Positions 45,901-58,800 of a stretch of DNA of 64,000 nucleotides are shown piece by piece. The stretch's first letter is position 1, and each line of letters opens with the position of its first letter. Position numbers and translations under genes: made by a program. Below the pieces are notes generated by a model. That model worked only from the letters and a program-made list of their open reading frames with translations. It was not told where the DNA came from and did no database searches. This DNA comes from Salvelinus alpinus (taxonomy: Eukaryota; Chordata; Actinopteri; Salmoniformes; Salmonidae): contig NC_092091.1 of assembly GCF_045679555.1 (NCBI RefSeq), positions 68,577,437-68,641,436 on the forward strand. Direction: 5' to 3'.

Positions 45901-48900
45901 ATGGGTATAGTATTATCATTGACACAACATACTGTACACACACAGTGTTCATTATAAACTATCCAAACCTTCCATTTTAAAATCGCTTACCTGGCTTTGG
46001 TGAAACTGGCCACAAGACTTGAACTTGTTGAGAACATCAAGGATATTTCTCTGTTGGAACAAATGTGGACACATTTGATGTTTCAGTACAATTATACTAT
46101 AAGAAATATAACTTTAAAATAAATGTTTTTTTATTTCATTTTGAGTTTGCGAGAAAAAATGTTTTAAACTAACAAAGAACCTTTGTCTACGGTTGATTGT
46201 ATGTTTTAATATTCAATGTAAATAATAAATTAACCTTTGAGCCTCTGTATTTCCTTGCTTCATCGTCAGCCATTTTTGCAGCTTGGCTTTATCTAACCTC
46301 CCGATTGGCTGTTCTCTTTCAGAACTCTACAAAGGCAGATAAAGCAATATAATAAAGTTGAATATCTCAAACATGAATTAGCTGCTTGAGACATTTAGAA
46401 TGTTCCAGTATCCCTTTTACTGAGGTATAAAAGGTCAGAAACATCACCTCAGCGGTGTAAATGAAGTTTGAATTCCATCCCACTGATATCTTCATGTCTG
46501 GTAAAAAAAGAAAAGAAGAGGTTGTAGGGACATCAAGTCTCGTTATGTATGTGTTCTAATTCAGTCACCCAAACACTACATAGTCAGTATGTAGCTGCAT
46601 TATATAATTTAATAGAATCAAATACAAAATAGAAGACAAGATAATTAAATAGACATTGTATCTGGTACCGTTGAGTATGACTGTCTCTGCCCCACCAGAA
46701 GCCGTTTTCAGCAGCACTGAGGTGGGTCGCAAGCTGCCCTCTGTGTTGCCAGTCCCTAGCTGACCTTTGACCCCACTGCCAAAGGCCCAGAGTTGACCTG
46801 AGGACCCCAGCACCAGGGTGTGATGGCTGGCAGAGTTACAGTAAGACAAAAACACAGTCAGACTGAGAATGTTCAAGGTTGGTTTCCTATCTGTTTATTA
46901 TATGTGTGTATAAGTAGCATTATGCTGTTGGTCATTACCTGCCACATGCTATCTGTGAGACCAGTCCATCCATACCCTCTACCAGTTTGGGTAGGAGTTC
47001 GTTAGCTGATGCGTTGTGCCCAAGCTGGCCTCGGCTTCCCTCCCCAAAGGTGAACACCTGTCCACCCTAAAGACCACAAAGAACCAGAACCAGTTGTTAC
47101 ATGTCAAGTCCCAGAGTTGTTCCTGGTCTGGTCAGGTCAGGGCCCTAATCACTTCTTAAAGAGACAGTATAATAGTATTGAAGGGTCGACACACTGGAAT
47201 GACCTTTACTCTGGTGGCTCTGAGGCTCGATCTGTATTAACAGCCATAATCAGGACATATTCTGTATAACCTGTGACTTTCCATTCTGTAATAAACTGGA
47301 ACTTCTCATTTAGTATGATAACAACTTGTATGGTTCATTGTGTAGCCAATCTCTTCCAGACACCCACCAGACACTTGATCGTTTGTTTTTCACCTCTATT
47401 CAAGGTCATTTTATATAACTGGCTTTATTTACTAATATGTGATGAATTGTATCTTGAGAGGTTGCTGACTTTGTGTGCAGAGGTATCTCCCAGTGGGCCC
47501 ACTGTTTAGGACATTAAATACTTTTTATGAACTTAATGAACTGCTGTCGGATTTGTCTCCTTTCACNNNNNNNNNNNNNNNNNNNNNNNNNNNNNNNNNN
47601 NNNNNNNNNNNNNNNNNNNNNNNNNNNNNNNNNNNNNNNNNNNNNNNNNNNNNNNNNNNNNNNNNNCATCTCCCTTGTTGAGAACAGCAGTGTCCCTCTC
47701 CACAGTAATAGTATGATACCTCGGTGAGAACAGCAGTGTCCCTCTCCACAGTAATAGTATGATACCTTGGTGAGAACAGAAGTGTCCCTCTCCACAGTAA
47801 TAGTATGATACCTTGGTGAGAACAGCAGAATGCGCCTCTCCACAGCTGATGAAGGAAACCCCCAAGACTCTGAGAGCAGGCACAGCACAGATGTTGAACC
47901 GGCCTGGCAGGGGGAACAAGCATCATACAATGTTCCCACTCATAATACTTCTGTAAAATGACTTAGTGGTTATAACAAAGGAATCCAAGTTCAAATGAAC
48001 TTTTTATACAAGTAGCTTACGAAGAGAGGTAGAGTGCCGTAGTACCTTTCTCATCCACACGGTTGAGTCCCAGCTGCCCAGCCCTGTTCGCCCCACAGCA
48101 GTAGACCAGGCCTGGGAGGGTGAGGGCCAGAGTGTGGGTTCCTCCGGCTGCTACCTGGGTCACTGGGACCCCTATGAGGGAGAGCACCAGGGAAGGTATG
48201 GGCTGCAGATGGACTCCCTTCCCCAGGCCCAGCTGTCCATGACTGTTCAGACCCCATGAGAACACCTGTCCTCCTGTAGAAGACAAAGAAATTACATATT
48301 ACATCACAACAATTCCAGAGTCTTTCCTAACCAATTGTGTAAATATCATCTCACTGCCCTTTTGATGTACACTCTTATAAACAAGGGCTCCAAAAGGGTT
48401 CTTCGGCTGTCCTCATAGGATAACCCTTTTGGTTCCAGGTAGAACCCTTTTTGGTTCCAGGTATAACCCTTTTGGGTTCCAAGTAGAACCATGTAGAACC
48501 CTCTGGTTCTACATGGAACCCAAAAGGGTTCTACCTTTAACCAAAAACAGTTATCCAATGGGTTTTCCTATTGGGACTGCTGAATAACCCTTTTAGGTTT
48601 AAGACAGCACCTTTTTTTCTAACTGATGCATGTGGTTATCATAGTTTAGATGGAATGTAGTCTGTGTGAGATACATCAGTAGGTACAGTATGTTATACCT
48701 TTAGTCAGGGCCAAAGAATGGGAATTTCCACAAGCAACCTGTATCACTGTTATCGGCAAGGGCGAAGGTATTGGAACTGGTCTGTGAGAAAAAAGAAGAC
48801 ATGTAGTACATATTGTCTTTGTTAGTGATCAGTGGAATCCAAGAGAGCTCTCATTACTTGACAATGTAAATCATGGATGATATTTCACTATCAAGATCTA

Positions 48901-49810
48901 TTTCAAGTTGAAGTTGAGGTTTCCTTGCCTTGGCCTGGGGACTTTGGAGACAGTAGTAAGGGCGATGCCCAGCTGTCCCTCACCCCCTGCCCCCCAGGAG
49001 TACACCTGTCCTGACACGCACACAGCTACAGAGTGGTCCTGACCACAAGCCACAGAGACCACTGCCCCCAGACCCTCCACTGGGGCTGAAACGGGTAGAA
49101 CACAGTTTTATTTGGAAGTCCCATGTCTTGGAAAGGGTTAAATACCATTACATTTGGATTCCCTGGTGCCACTAGGCCAGTTTAACACCCTGATGATAAA
49201 TGAGTTCACCGAGGTGTGCAATTGTTTTGATTGACTTTAATAATTTGTTTATGATGCCTGTGAACATAGCAACAGTTCACCTTCGTTCCTCTGATTTGGA
49301 AGGAGAAACGAAACTGAAACTCAACTGTGAGCCGATGTTGTAGTTTTATTGAGGGATAGCGTACCAATTTCTGAAAGTTGTGGTAAAGTTCACTAGGCTA
49401 AATATAGGCTACTACACATTTTAATATAATCTGTAATTATGAACAATATAGTGAACAGAAAATGTTACCATAATGATAAAGAATAAAATAATTCAGAAGC
49501 AAGCATCCTTTTAGCAGCGCTTTAATCTGAACTAGCCTACATAGCGATCCTTGCACCCAAATAGTCAGATATAATTAAATGATGTATTACCTGGTAGTTT
49601 TGAATCTCTGTTCTTCTGTCTACCAAGTTGTCCCTTTGAGTTGCGCCCGCATGATAGGATCCTGCCATCTACCGTGAGAAATAAAGTGTGTTGCTCCCCA
49701 CAAACAATTTCTGTGACTTTATCAGAGAATATATTCCCTGCTATCGGAACAGACACATTCTCAAAGTTTAGACCAAACTGTCCACTCGAACCGTCTCCCC
49801 AGCAGAACAT
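39965..49810 (-). CDS. herc5/6-like: Gene C: small HERC E3 ligase, recent paralogue of gene B
   Basis: Coding exons 5'->3': 49810-49591, 49085-48929, 48781-48699, 48273-48046, 47903-47812, 47066-46939, 46826-46669, 46497-46448, 46326-46235, 46050-45991, 45883-45781, 45648-45465, 45277-45126, 44968-44846, 44671-44573, 44227-44048, 42591-42451, 42034-41868, 41766-41697, 41608-41538, 41148-40965, 40667-40565, 40176-39965. The total is 1018 aa; exon 11 is 6 bp longer than in B. RCC1 blades and HECT are as in B, with catalytic Cys986 in SLTCHFLL and Phe at -4. Intron 2 has the same GC donor as B. Intron 11 also starts GC (TCA|GCTAAG) where B has GT, a weak site that may impair splicing. A LINE fills intron 16 and an assembly gap lies in intron 5. 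It is head to head with ppm1k, and a perfect ISRE lies in intron 1. Confidence 0.9.
40243..40425 (+). mobile_element. tRNA-derived SINE in the last intron of gene C
   Basis: A-box-like TAGCATAGCCATTAAGAGCG and B-box-like GGTTTGAATCCC head, then the CGCTCTGGATAAGAGCGTCT tail. It is orthologous in position to 16028-16205 in gene B and better preserved at its 3' end. Confidence 0.8.
42640..43967 (-). mobile_element. LINE with reverse transcriptase remnant in gene C intron 16
   Basis: An open frame of 313 codons on the minus strand (43955-43014) holds the reverse-transcriptase palm: [10 protein letters not shown] and LYADDTILY with the catalytic Asp pair, then [13 protein letters not shown] and a C-terminal region. 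It is 5'-truncated, since fingers and endonuclease are missing. The 3' UTR carries 'gttgagaacaagttctcattt' to an AT-rich end. Gene B lacks this insertion, so it postdates the B/C duplication. Confidence 0.92.
47567..47666. other. Assembly gap (100 N) inside the gene C minisatellite
   Basis: Exactly 100 N. The flanks are the sequence that borders the gene B array on one side and repeat units on the other (starts at 47703, 47749, 47795). The array length here is therefore unknown and was probably collapsed. Confidence 0.99.
47667..47842. repeat. Minisatellite spanning the gene C exon 5 donor (partly in gap)
   Basis: Three complete units of the 46/48-bp family follow the gap, with a diverged partial unit at its edge. 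The upstream-most donor (47810-47811) gives the in-phase junction to exon 6, as in gene B. Confidence 0.9.
48369..48620. mobile_element. Palindromic non-autonomous element in gene C intron 3
   Basis: Counterpart of 22949-23179, with complementary 'ggttccaggtagaaccctt' and 'gggttctaccttt' blocks. It was present before the B/C duplication. Confidence 0.6.
49308..49321 (+). promoter_or_regulatory. Perfect ISRE in gene C intron 1
   Basis: ACGAAACTGAAACT matches RNGAAANNGAAACT at every position. It lies 270 bp downstream of coding exon 1 (which ends at 49591) and about 220 bp upstream of exon 2. It could act as an intronic enhancer or mark an internal promoter. Confidence 0.65.
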
Positions 49811-49875
49811 GATGATGTGATGATTGACTGATGACTAAAGTGTAGTCCACATAGGTTGGCTATATTGGGCTCTAC

Positions 49876-49910
<35 letters not shown>

Positions 49911-50296
49911 TGAGCTACTAGTTACCACATCCATAAAGTCATAATTGTGTCTAAACCCCAACTATTTCTACAATTTATCTTCTTAAGATCTGACTTTAAA
50001 CCTTTCCCTAACCTTATCCTCATACCTAACCATAACCTTAAATTAAGACCAAAAAGCTATTTTCTGTTTTCATTCATTTTAGCCAATGACTTTGTGGCTG
50101 TGGTAACTAGTGACAACCGGGTGGGAGGGAGGCGTAAATGTTTCCAGCATGCTGATTCGCGCTGCGCGGGTGACAGGCGCAGTTCCTCTTCTTGTTTGAT
50201 ATCGTTCAGCACTCAACACACGGACACTGTTGATTAATTTAACTGTACGCTGTGCAGCTTTTGCAACATATACGAAGACGTTGTAAAGAGTTAAAG
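49811..50296 (+). promoter_or_regulatory. Bidirectional HERC / ppm1k promoter region with ppm1k 5' UTR exon
   Basis: Only about 490 bp separate the gene C ATG from a probable non-coding ppm1k first exon that ends AGTTAAAG|GTAAGAAT at about 50296. A TG then AG dinucleotide run lies at about 49876-49912. A GC-rich block (about 50150-50180) would suit a CpG-type start region. No ISRE is seen on the ppm1k side. Confidence 0.5.
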
Positions 50297-51439
50297 GTAA
50301 GAATACAACATTTTCTGCAGAGAAATACCGAAGAAATGTGATTGTTGTCCAAGGGCGGGAGATAGGCTGCGCAAATCATGAATTATTTTGCTAGCTGCTG
50401 TTAGCATAGCTCTACCTAGCAAATGAGCTAAACAATAGTGTCAAATTAGGAATACTTTATCGTCTATCCTTACTATTTAATGTTAGTGTGATGAAATAAA
50501 CAGGGGTCGTTGGCGAAACTATTAGTTAACATTATGCACAGCACTGCAGCTATCTAACTAACGTTAGCCAAGCAGTAACTTGTTTGGTTGCTAGTTAGCA
50601 AGCTAGCTTGTTCATTATGGGATATGGTGTTGCGTCATGCGCGTTGGTCAAGTTTGTGTTGACATTAGAAAAATTCGCTGCAGTAATGGACTAACGTTAA
50701 CATTGTCAATCATTATTTATTTTTTTCAATCTATGTATACTTTTGTGCATGCCTGTTAATGAGCCTTCTGAAATATTTTGAATAATTAGATATTTATTTA
50801 TTCAGCTGTAATAAATTAACATGTGCTGTTGACTCCTGTCTAGTGTTCATGCTCTTTAGCTGCACCAGTTAACGATAAGTGATAACTGCATTATTTTATC
50901 AACTGATTCTGACAAATGTTCAGAATGCTTCAGGACAGGTGTGACAAAGAAGAAATATCGGCAACACAGCAAGTGAAGCACCCTGACACTTACAGCTTGG
51001 CATGTTAGACCAATGATGACCGAGGCCTTAAAACTGCACTATAAAGTTCCACGTAACCTATCTTAAGATGTGGTTAGGCCTACATATGGAATAGAGAAGA
51101 ACATTTAATTAAGTAGGCTATTTCACATGCATTTTCTGTTGTATGGAGTCGAGAGACACAGGAAGAGAGAGAGAGTATCCTGCATCAACAAACATAGAAA
51201 TATCAATCCAGCCACCATCCATTCCCATGACATCTATTGGAACGCAGCCACTCTATAGCTGGCAGAACACAGCAGGCCTAGGAAAGCTGACATTCAATCT
51301 AATATCCATCTATCATTCTTCCCCAATTGTTAGCCTATTTGCAGTCCAGAAGACTCTGCTCTAGGGTAACCTGTGTTGTTGGCCAGAGGATCTCTCTCCC
51401 CGCGAGGAATCGTCTGCTGCTGTTGCTGGGTTGGTGACC

Positions 51440-54400
51440 ATGTCAGCCTCCGCTCTCATCCACCTGGCCCGGTCGGGGGGGACTCAGGCCATGCGACAAA
51501 GGGGTTTCCTCCAGACAGCCCTAGTGAGTGTCCTACCCCTGCAGGATGACCTCCCCCTCCAACGGCCTCTCCACCTGGGCCTGCTGCGGGCCAGCAACAC
51601 GCGCTTTGACCCGGACAGCAGCGGCAAGCCTACCACCTGGGACTCGTTCGGCATCTGGGACAACCGCATAGACGAGCCCATCAACCTGTCGCCCTCCATC
51701 AAGTACGGCAAGCCCATCCCCAAGGTCAGCCTGTCCAAGGTGGGCTGCGCCTCGCTCATCGGCCACCGGCGGGAGAACGAGGACCGCTTCCAGGTCTCCC
51801 AGATGACAGACAATATCCTCTACTTTGCCGTGTTCGACGGCCACGGAGGGCCTGAGGCGGCAGACTTCTGCGACAAGTACATGGAGAAGTACATTAAGTA
51901 AGTCATCTGGCTGGGTTTTATGATCTGTGTTTAGTCAGGGCATTGGCCTGTAGGATCAGTTTAGGGCCTAATGTTTGTTGAATGGACTGGAGAAAAATGC
52001 ACTTCAATTTAGTTTTTATCCTTTTTATACTTGCAAAATCTCTTAAGAGGTCAGGCTGAGACCAATGAGATGGCAGGTAATGAATCTGATTGATTGAATG
52101 TGTTTTGGTGTTATTTCAGGGATCTTGTAGCAGAGGAGGACAATCTGGAAGTTGTTCTTACTAAAGCATTCCTTGAGCTGGACAAAGCCTTGGCAAGACA
52201 CCTCCACTTCTTCCCTCATGGTAGGTTCCGTCTGTGATGTTACACGTCAGGGAATGTAGATAGACTGTCTCTGTACTGACAATGTATATAGACTCTCTCT
52301 GTACTGACAATGTACGTAGACCGCACTGAGTTTTTGTTTTTATGTTAAACTTCACCTAGTTTTGAAGCTAAAGTCTTTAGATTAGCTTGTGCTGAAATAT
52401 TAATGAATAGCCTAACTTATCAATGTGACTGCTCTGCCAAGAGCTATGATGACTTAACCGATCCTAAATGGAGCTAACGTGAATTTTCAGTCACTGCCTC
52501 CAGTGCTGTGAAAGCTAAACATTAATACCCAGGGTCACCTTTCTCAGACTGCAAAGCACAGGTTAGGACATGCATGTGGCAGACAAGCATTCTAAACAAA
52601 CAACTCCACTGGATGCCCTGCAGATAAGAATCAGGGTTGTCCTCTTGTAGTGCATGCACCCTTCCAAGATACTGGATCAAGTTTACCTTCAGTTCCTTTG
52701 GCAGCCATTTTCTTTTGTAAAGGTCGCCTGGAGACCCAGATGTTAGCAGTCATAGAATATCAACCGTTTTCTCTGAGAAAGGCCTAGTTTAACCGCCAAG
52801 ATGGTGACAGTCAATCAGTTTAGCTTGAGTGTGTGGCCAAAATGTCAGCCACAGACGGCGTGAAATGTCCCAATATGCCCTGTGTGTGTGTGTGCATGTT
52901 ATTTACGACAGCAGCGGAGCCAGCTAAGAGCTGGAGGCACCAGGCACCTTTTTGGAAGGAGAAGGGGGGCTAGATAATGGAGAGTCCAGCGGGTCCTATC
53001 CTGGACTACTGGAAGGTTCCTCATCTTTCTCTCTCCTCTCTCCTTTTCTATTTCTCTCACACAAGTTGATTTGAACAGCTGTATAAGGATCATTGTAAAA
53101 TCAGAAACTGTAGGCTGTTACCATGCAAATGGTTGCTAAGGACACCCAAGAGGGAACAAAACACAAATCACCATGTGTACAAAACATGACACATAGAAAC
53201 TTAGTTGTGAAATTTGAAGTGTTATACACTTAATTATTGAGAGGCATTAGCCTAGAGCTCTCACCTATATATTTGATCACCATGGTGATAGTCCTGATAA
53301 GCGCTATCTGATTCTAAAGGATGCATGTCTGTCACTGCTGCTTTCTGTATTCTGCCATGGGCCAGTACACTGTATATAGGACTGTATATTAGGTCACTCA
53401 TTGTAACTTGACATTTTTGTATGACACCACTGGTCAGAGATCCAAAGTTCCACTGACTGTACTGTAGTTGCTCTCATTCTGTTTCTGTAACCCTAAAACA
53501 GTCTGACATGCATGTCTGTCTGACTCTCTCTGTCTCTTCAGCCATCCTTTTTGTTTAGACTAGTAACCTCCCCCTCCATTCTGTTCTCATGTTGTGGAGT
53601 ATGACTCATGAGTGTGTGTCACGTGCCACCTATGCTGTGAATGTGTGAGAATACATTTTGAGCATGTATCTGAATAATTCATTGTGTGTTTTGAGAAACA
53701 AGTTTACCATAATATGATGATTGTCAGCTCTGTGTGTTGCTTGTTAGCTGTGTGTGTCTGGCCTTACAGTTGTGTGTGTGTGGTCTTCAGATGTGTTTGC
53801 CCCCCTGACGTGTTTCCCTCTACTTCCTGGTGTAGTGGTGAGCGCTGGCTCCACGGCCACGGTGGCACTGCTGAGGGACGGTATAGAGCTGGTGGTGGGC
53901 AGCGTGGGGGACAGCCGCGCCATGCTCTGCCGCAAGGCCAAGGCCCTCAAACTCACCTCGGACCACACCCCCGAGAGGAAGGACGAGAAGGAGAGGTACG
54001 GCAGATATCCAGGCTCGAGAAAGACTTGATCTGATATTCATTTGTTGGTAGCTGTAAGGTTGGGAGTTGCAGGAGGCATGCTTTATCCATCACATCGGAC
54101 ACTAATAGAAATGTGCTAAGTACTATGGATTAAGATCTTACTATAAGTTTGAACAATTCTACGTAAGTCATTTAAGAGCCCTTTCCCGTGCTTTAAAACC
54201 ACCTGTCTGTCTTTCTCTACCTCCAGGATAAAGAAGAGCGGTGGCTGGGTGACCTGGAACAGTCTGGGGCAGCCCCACGTCAACGGCAGGTTAGCCATGA
54301 CACGCGCCATCGGGGACTTTGACCTCAAGAGCACCGGGGTGATCGCTGAGCCAGAGACCAAGAGAATATCAGTGAGTGTCTGCTGTCACCACCTCAGAGA

Positions 54401-55832
54401 AATGATCTACTGTGCACTATCAGAGTGTATACATCTCAAATTACACTTTATTCCCTATGAAGTGCACTACTTTTGACCTGGACCTAGAGCTGGGAAGAAA
54501 AACTGACAATTATCGACACCGACCATTTCTGGAGGACATGTTACTGATATTGATAACAGCGATAAGTAGCAGTTACTAGAGGAATATGACGTTTGAAATA
54601 AAATAACTCTGCTAATATGGGCTATTGCTAACGGGACAGTGATGGCCAGAACATTGAAAGTAGTAGTTTTAAGGGTAATGTAAAAAAGTAACTGGTGCAC
54701 ATTGTTATAAACTTATCATTCAATTTATTGTTGTCGTGAAAATTTTGTACATTTATCATCATATGGATTTTTGTCCATATCGCCCAGCTCTACCAGAACC
54801 TAATATAGTGCATTCATTTTGAGCAGATCCACACAGGGCTGGACAAAAGTAGTCCACTGGATGGGGAATAGGTTGGAATTAGCCCTTGTCTGTCACTCAG
54901 TTTGGGTCATTTTGTGCCCCGAGGTGTTTGGGTCATCTTGGCAGGGTTTATCACGTCTTTAGCCTGCGGGTGCGCAGAACAATGACAGATTAAGCTCCGA
55001 AGGGCAAATGTGTTTCCTCTATCACTGGAGCCTGTCTGGCTTAATCTCTGGCTTGTGTCATGGTCTGTCTGTAGACATCTGACAATAAGGTATTAACATA
55101 ATTTTTTTTCTAGCTGCATCACGTCCACGACTCGTTCCTGGCGCTGACCACAGACGGCATCAACTTCATCATGAACAGCCAGGAGATCTGTGATGTCATC
55201 AACCAGTGCCACGACCCCAAAGAGGCCGCCCAGAGGATCTCAGAGCAGGTAGGGTGGTCACTTTGAGCCACCACAGCCCCTAGGGCAGCTTTTCCCAAAC
55301 TCAGTCCTCCGGACCCCAAGGGGTGCACGTTTTGTTTTTTGCCCACAGCTGATTGAAATGATCAAAGCTTGATGATTAGTTGGTTATTTGATTCAGCTGT
55401 GTAGTGCTAGGGCAACAACCAAAGCGTGCACCCCTTAGGGTCCCAAGGACTGAGTTTAGGAAACACTGACTTAGGGTGTAGGGGTAACATCTATCCCAAA
55501 GAGCAGCAGGGATTTTTGAAATTGTTGAAGCAGAGATATGTAATGTAAGTCTAGCAAATTAATGAGTTCAAAGGAACTCCATGGCACTGTATAATAATCT
55601 CAATGGATTGTCAAATAAATATGTCTCCTGGCTATTTAAAGAAACAGTTAAACATTGAGACAAATGTTCATTATTAGTGGCGGTGTCTCTCCTCTCCCAG
55701 GCACTTCAGTACGGCTCAGAGGACAACAGCACCATTATCGTGGTTCCCTTCGGAGCCTGGGGGAAACAGAAGAACTCAGAGACCAGCTACTCCTTCAGCC
55801 GCAGCTTCGTGTCCAGCGGCCGCTGGGCCTGA
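51440..55832 (+). CDS. ppm1k: Protein phosphatase 1K, mitochondrial (PP2C family)
   Basis: Coding exons 51440-51897, 52120-52220, 53836-53995, 54227-54371, 55114-55248 and 55701-55832, all GT-AG and in phase, give 376 aa (human 372). The ATG at 51440 gives [14 protein letters not shown], an Arg-rich, acid-free presequence typical of mitochondrial import. PP2C motifs: ENEDRF, then FDGHGG with metal-binding Asp133, SVGDSRA at 209-215, [24 protein letters not shown] with Asp302, and EDNST at 340-344. The C-terminus [13 protein letters not shown] is characteristic. In mammals the enzyme acts in the matrix, dephosphorylating BCKDHA to activate branched-chain ketoacid dehydrogenase. The coding sequence is intact. 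A non-coding exon 1 ends at about 50296, and exon 2 probably starts near 51364. Confidence 0.97.
55286..55468. mobile_element. hAT-like MITE in the last ppm1k intron
   Basis: Ends CAGCTTTTCCCAAACTCAGT and the complement of ACTGAGTTTAGGAAACACTG form inverted repeats. The flanks CCCTAGGG and ACTTAGGG agree at six of eight bases, as in an aged hAT 8-bp duplication. No coding capacity. Confidence 0.6.
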
Positions 55833-58800
55833 ACAGGTGGACCCAGGTAGTCATTAGTACCAAGTTACCCCTAGACACTAATCTAGTGTCAGTTTATGTT
55901 TCCCACCCCTAATGGTGAAGGTTAGGGCTTGGGGAGTGTAATCTGATCTGAGCTCTGTAGTTATGGATAACTTTGATCGAAGCAGACTTGAAGGGGAATG
56001 GGGAGGGAGATTCCTGTGGACCTTATCGATGTGCAATAGTCTCCACACAGGGCGGGCCTGTTCAAGACATGCAGGGGAAAAGCACAGCTAACCAAGAACC
56101 GATGCCTTAGGAACAATGACATGCCATTTTACTGATAATAATCCCGTATTTTTGAGCCTGTTCTACAGAAAGGCTGTTGACTCATTATGTGCACTTAACA
56201 AGGAACACGTCCTTTTCACTTCCTCCAAAATCGCAGCCTATTCCCTATATAGTGCACTACTTTTGACCGCCGAACATAGTGCACTACATAGGGAATTAGG
56301 TGCCATTTTGGACGCAAACAAGGTTGCAGTAGAAAGCCATCGACTTGGTGGAAGCTTGAAGCCTAAGAACTTACCTTATTCTTCATTGTGTGTAAGTAAT
56401 TTGCATTGTGCCAAGTAAGGCAAACCAGACGTTAATTAGCTTTGTCTATGAAAACTTGGGGGAAAGTGCTTCTTACTTGCATGTCATGGAGAATGTTTTT
56501 GGTAGGAAGTTATTCTGAGAAATCAACAACGCACTTTTTTATTTCCAGATGATGTTGAACTAATTTGTTTCAATGCGTCTAATTCATCCGCTGTACTTGT
56601 TAGTGGATATCACTGTGCTGTGGTGCTTCTTTGTTTTGTTCTGAACAACAGTTTTAGTCTGTCTCTTCGCGTGAAGCAATTGTCAGTATTGAGTTCAGGA
56701 CAAACTTCTCAGAATGGGGATTTTGGGTACAGTAAGGCGCTGCTTATAGTACAGGGTTATCATTGACCAATATGTACAAATTCATATCCGTCTAATAGGA
56801 AAATGCTCACACACACTGCAGTCAAGACGTGTTAAAAGGACCACTATTTGAATCTCTGCGTTTCTATAATTTCAGCATGGTAGAAGGAAAAGCTGTGTGT
56901 AGATACTGTAATACACAGAGAAAGAGAGCCAGTCAAATGATGGCAAAAGCCCAAAGTCTTGTAATAGATGGGCACATGCAGTATGGAATGTGTTACTTCT
57001 CCCTGTTCTACAATCATATTGGGCCCTCGGGAGCCACAGAATGCATTGATGCCCCAGTTGCACAAGCCTTAAAGATGCAGTCCTAGATCTTAAGCACTTA
57101 GAAATTCGTAACATATTGTACGATGACATTGTACACAATTGTGCACAATCTTCAGTGACCCGTTTTGGCTCGTGATCACTTCTTTCAAAACTACTGGGTT
57201 ATATTATGCAAAGCCTTTGGAGCATCACTTTGAGGTAGCGCTATATATTGAGCTGTGGTCTAATGGTACTTAGTAGTTTAGTGTAAACACAGTTCATGGT
57301 CGTTTGGCTCGAAAATGACTTCAACCCATAGCATTCCAAAATATTATCTTTATTGACAACAAGCCAGTTTTTATTGACAACAAACAGGTCGAACAACTTA
57401 ATGTGGGAGAGCCTTTGTTTATTTTGGTGATAGGGACTTGGAACAACAGAAGAAAGTGTAAAATGGTGTATATCTGATAACCATACTGGCATTTAAGATG
57501 TTCTCAACTTGGGTACAGAAGTAATTTGTATTTTGTGAGTTTGTACATAGTTATATTTATGTATATGTTTTGATTGCAGGAAAACCGTCAGTGTACTATT
57601 TTTAAGTGTTACAGTTCAAATATATTAAATTTTTTAGAAAGAAAAATCTAAAATTGCTCACTTACTATTTTATAGTTTGTCCCTTGTCCTCTAGTTGTTG
57701 AAATGAAGTGGCTAAAATATCACTTGTATTGCACTTGTAATCAAATATGCTTTTCCATAGGGAACCTTTTATATGCAACAATGAACAAAGGAGACAGCTA
57801 ACCAACAAATATGTGAAATGTGAATGTCTGTTTTAAAACGCTGTCAGTGACTCAAATGCAAGAAGTTGTAAAATAACTTGATCTAAAATTAGAGCACAAA
57901 CAGTGATCGAAGCTAACCACAACTTGACTGTAATTCGCATTGATATCTCACTTATGGTGCTTCCAGGTTGTTATAATGTAATGCTGCGTTGATGTGCATT
58001 AAAGCCACAGTTGTATTTTTTGCTGTCTATCCAAGTCAGGAATACTTATGTACATGTAACAGCTATACTGTTAAATATTACCGTGAATGTGAGTATTTAC
58101 AATCCATGAATGTATCTATCCACCATTTTAGGTTTTCCTTGTACACTGTTTGTTTGTCCGTTCTCTCATGATGTGAACATCTATTTATTCTCCATTTGTA
58201 ATGAGTATTAGTTTCCTCTGAGTTCTCATAATTAAAATCTTGCATACTAAGTTTCTCACCAGCCTTCCTACATGTTTGTTGGTTTTATTATGTCTGTATT
58301 TTACTTCAGATTGTTCATGTTGTATACTGTAGTGCAGGGGTCATCAACTAGATTCAGCTGGGGGCTGATTGTTATCGTGAGCGTATGGTCGGGGGGGGTG
58401 GAACATAATTACAAATTTGTAGTCTGCAAATTGACCGCAAGAATATGTTTGACTAAAACAAACATAATTTCAAACCTTGCAATCCTTTCTTAAATTAAAA
58501 TCACTTGTAGCTGTTTTCATTGTGTTTGTACAGTCTATGTTCAACAATGAAAAAAAATAATGTATATATTTGTTTTTTTTGCTCAGAGCTTGGGGGGGGG
58601 GGGAAATAAAACTACCGCTAGTTGGGGAACCCTGCTGTAGTGTATGAAACCATATTCAGCTGAACTTCTGTGTGCCTATTCCTTTAAACTCTTCTGACTG
58701 TTTTTACTAGATGTGTCTAGCTCTAGTACATGTTTTACTGTCAATACTGACTTAATGGACTGTCACTCCTATTCTCGCATGCCGTTGATGTCCATGTGGT

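Noticed and set aside
51431-51439. Upstream TTG as the ppm1k start
   Set aside because: The ATG at 51440 aligns with the known PPM1K N-terminus; eukaryotic initiation at TTG is not needed.
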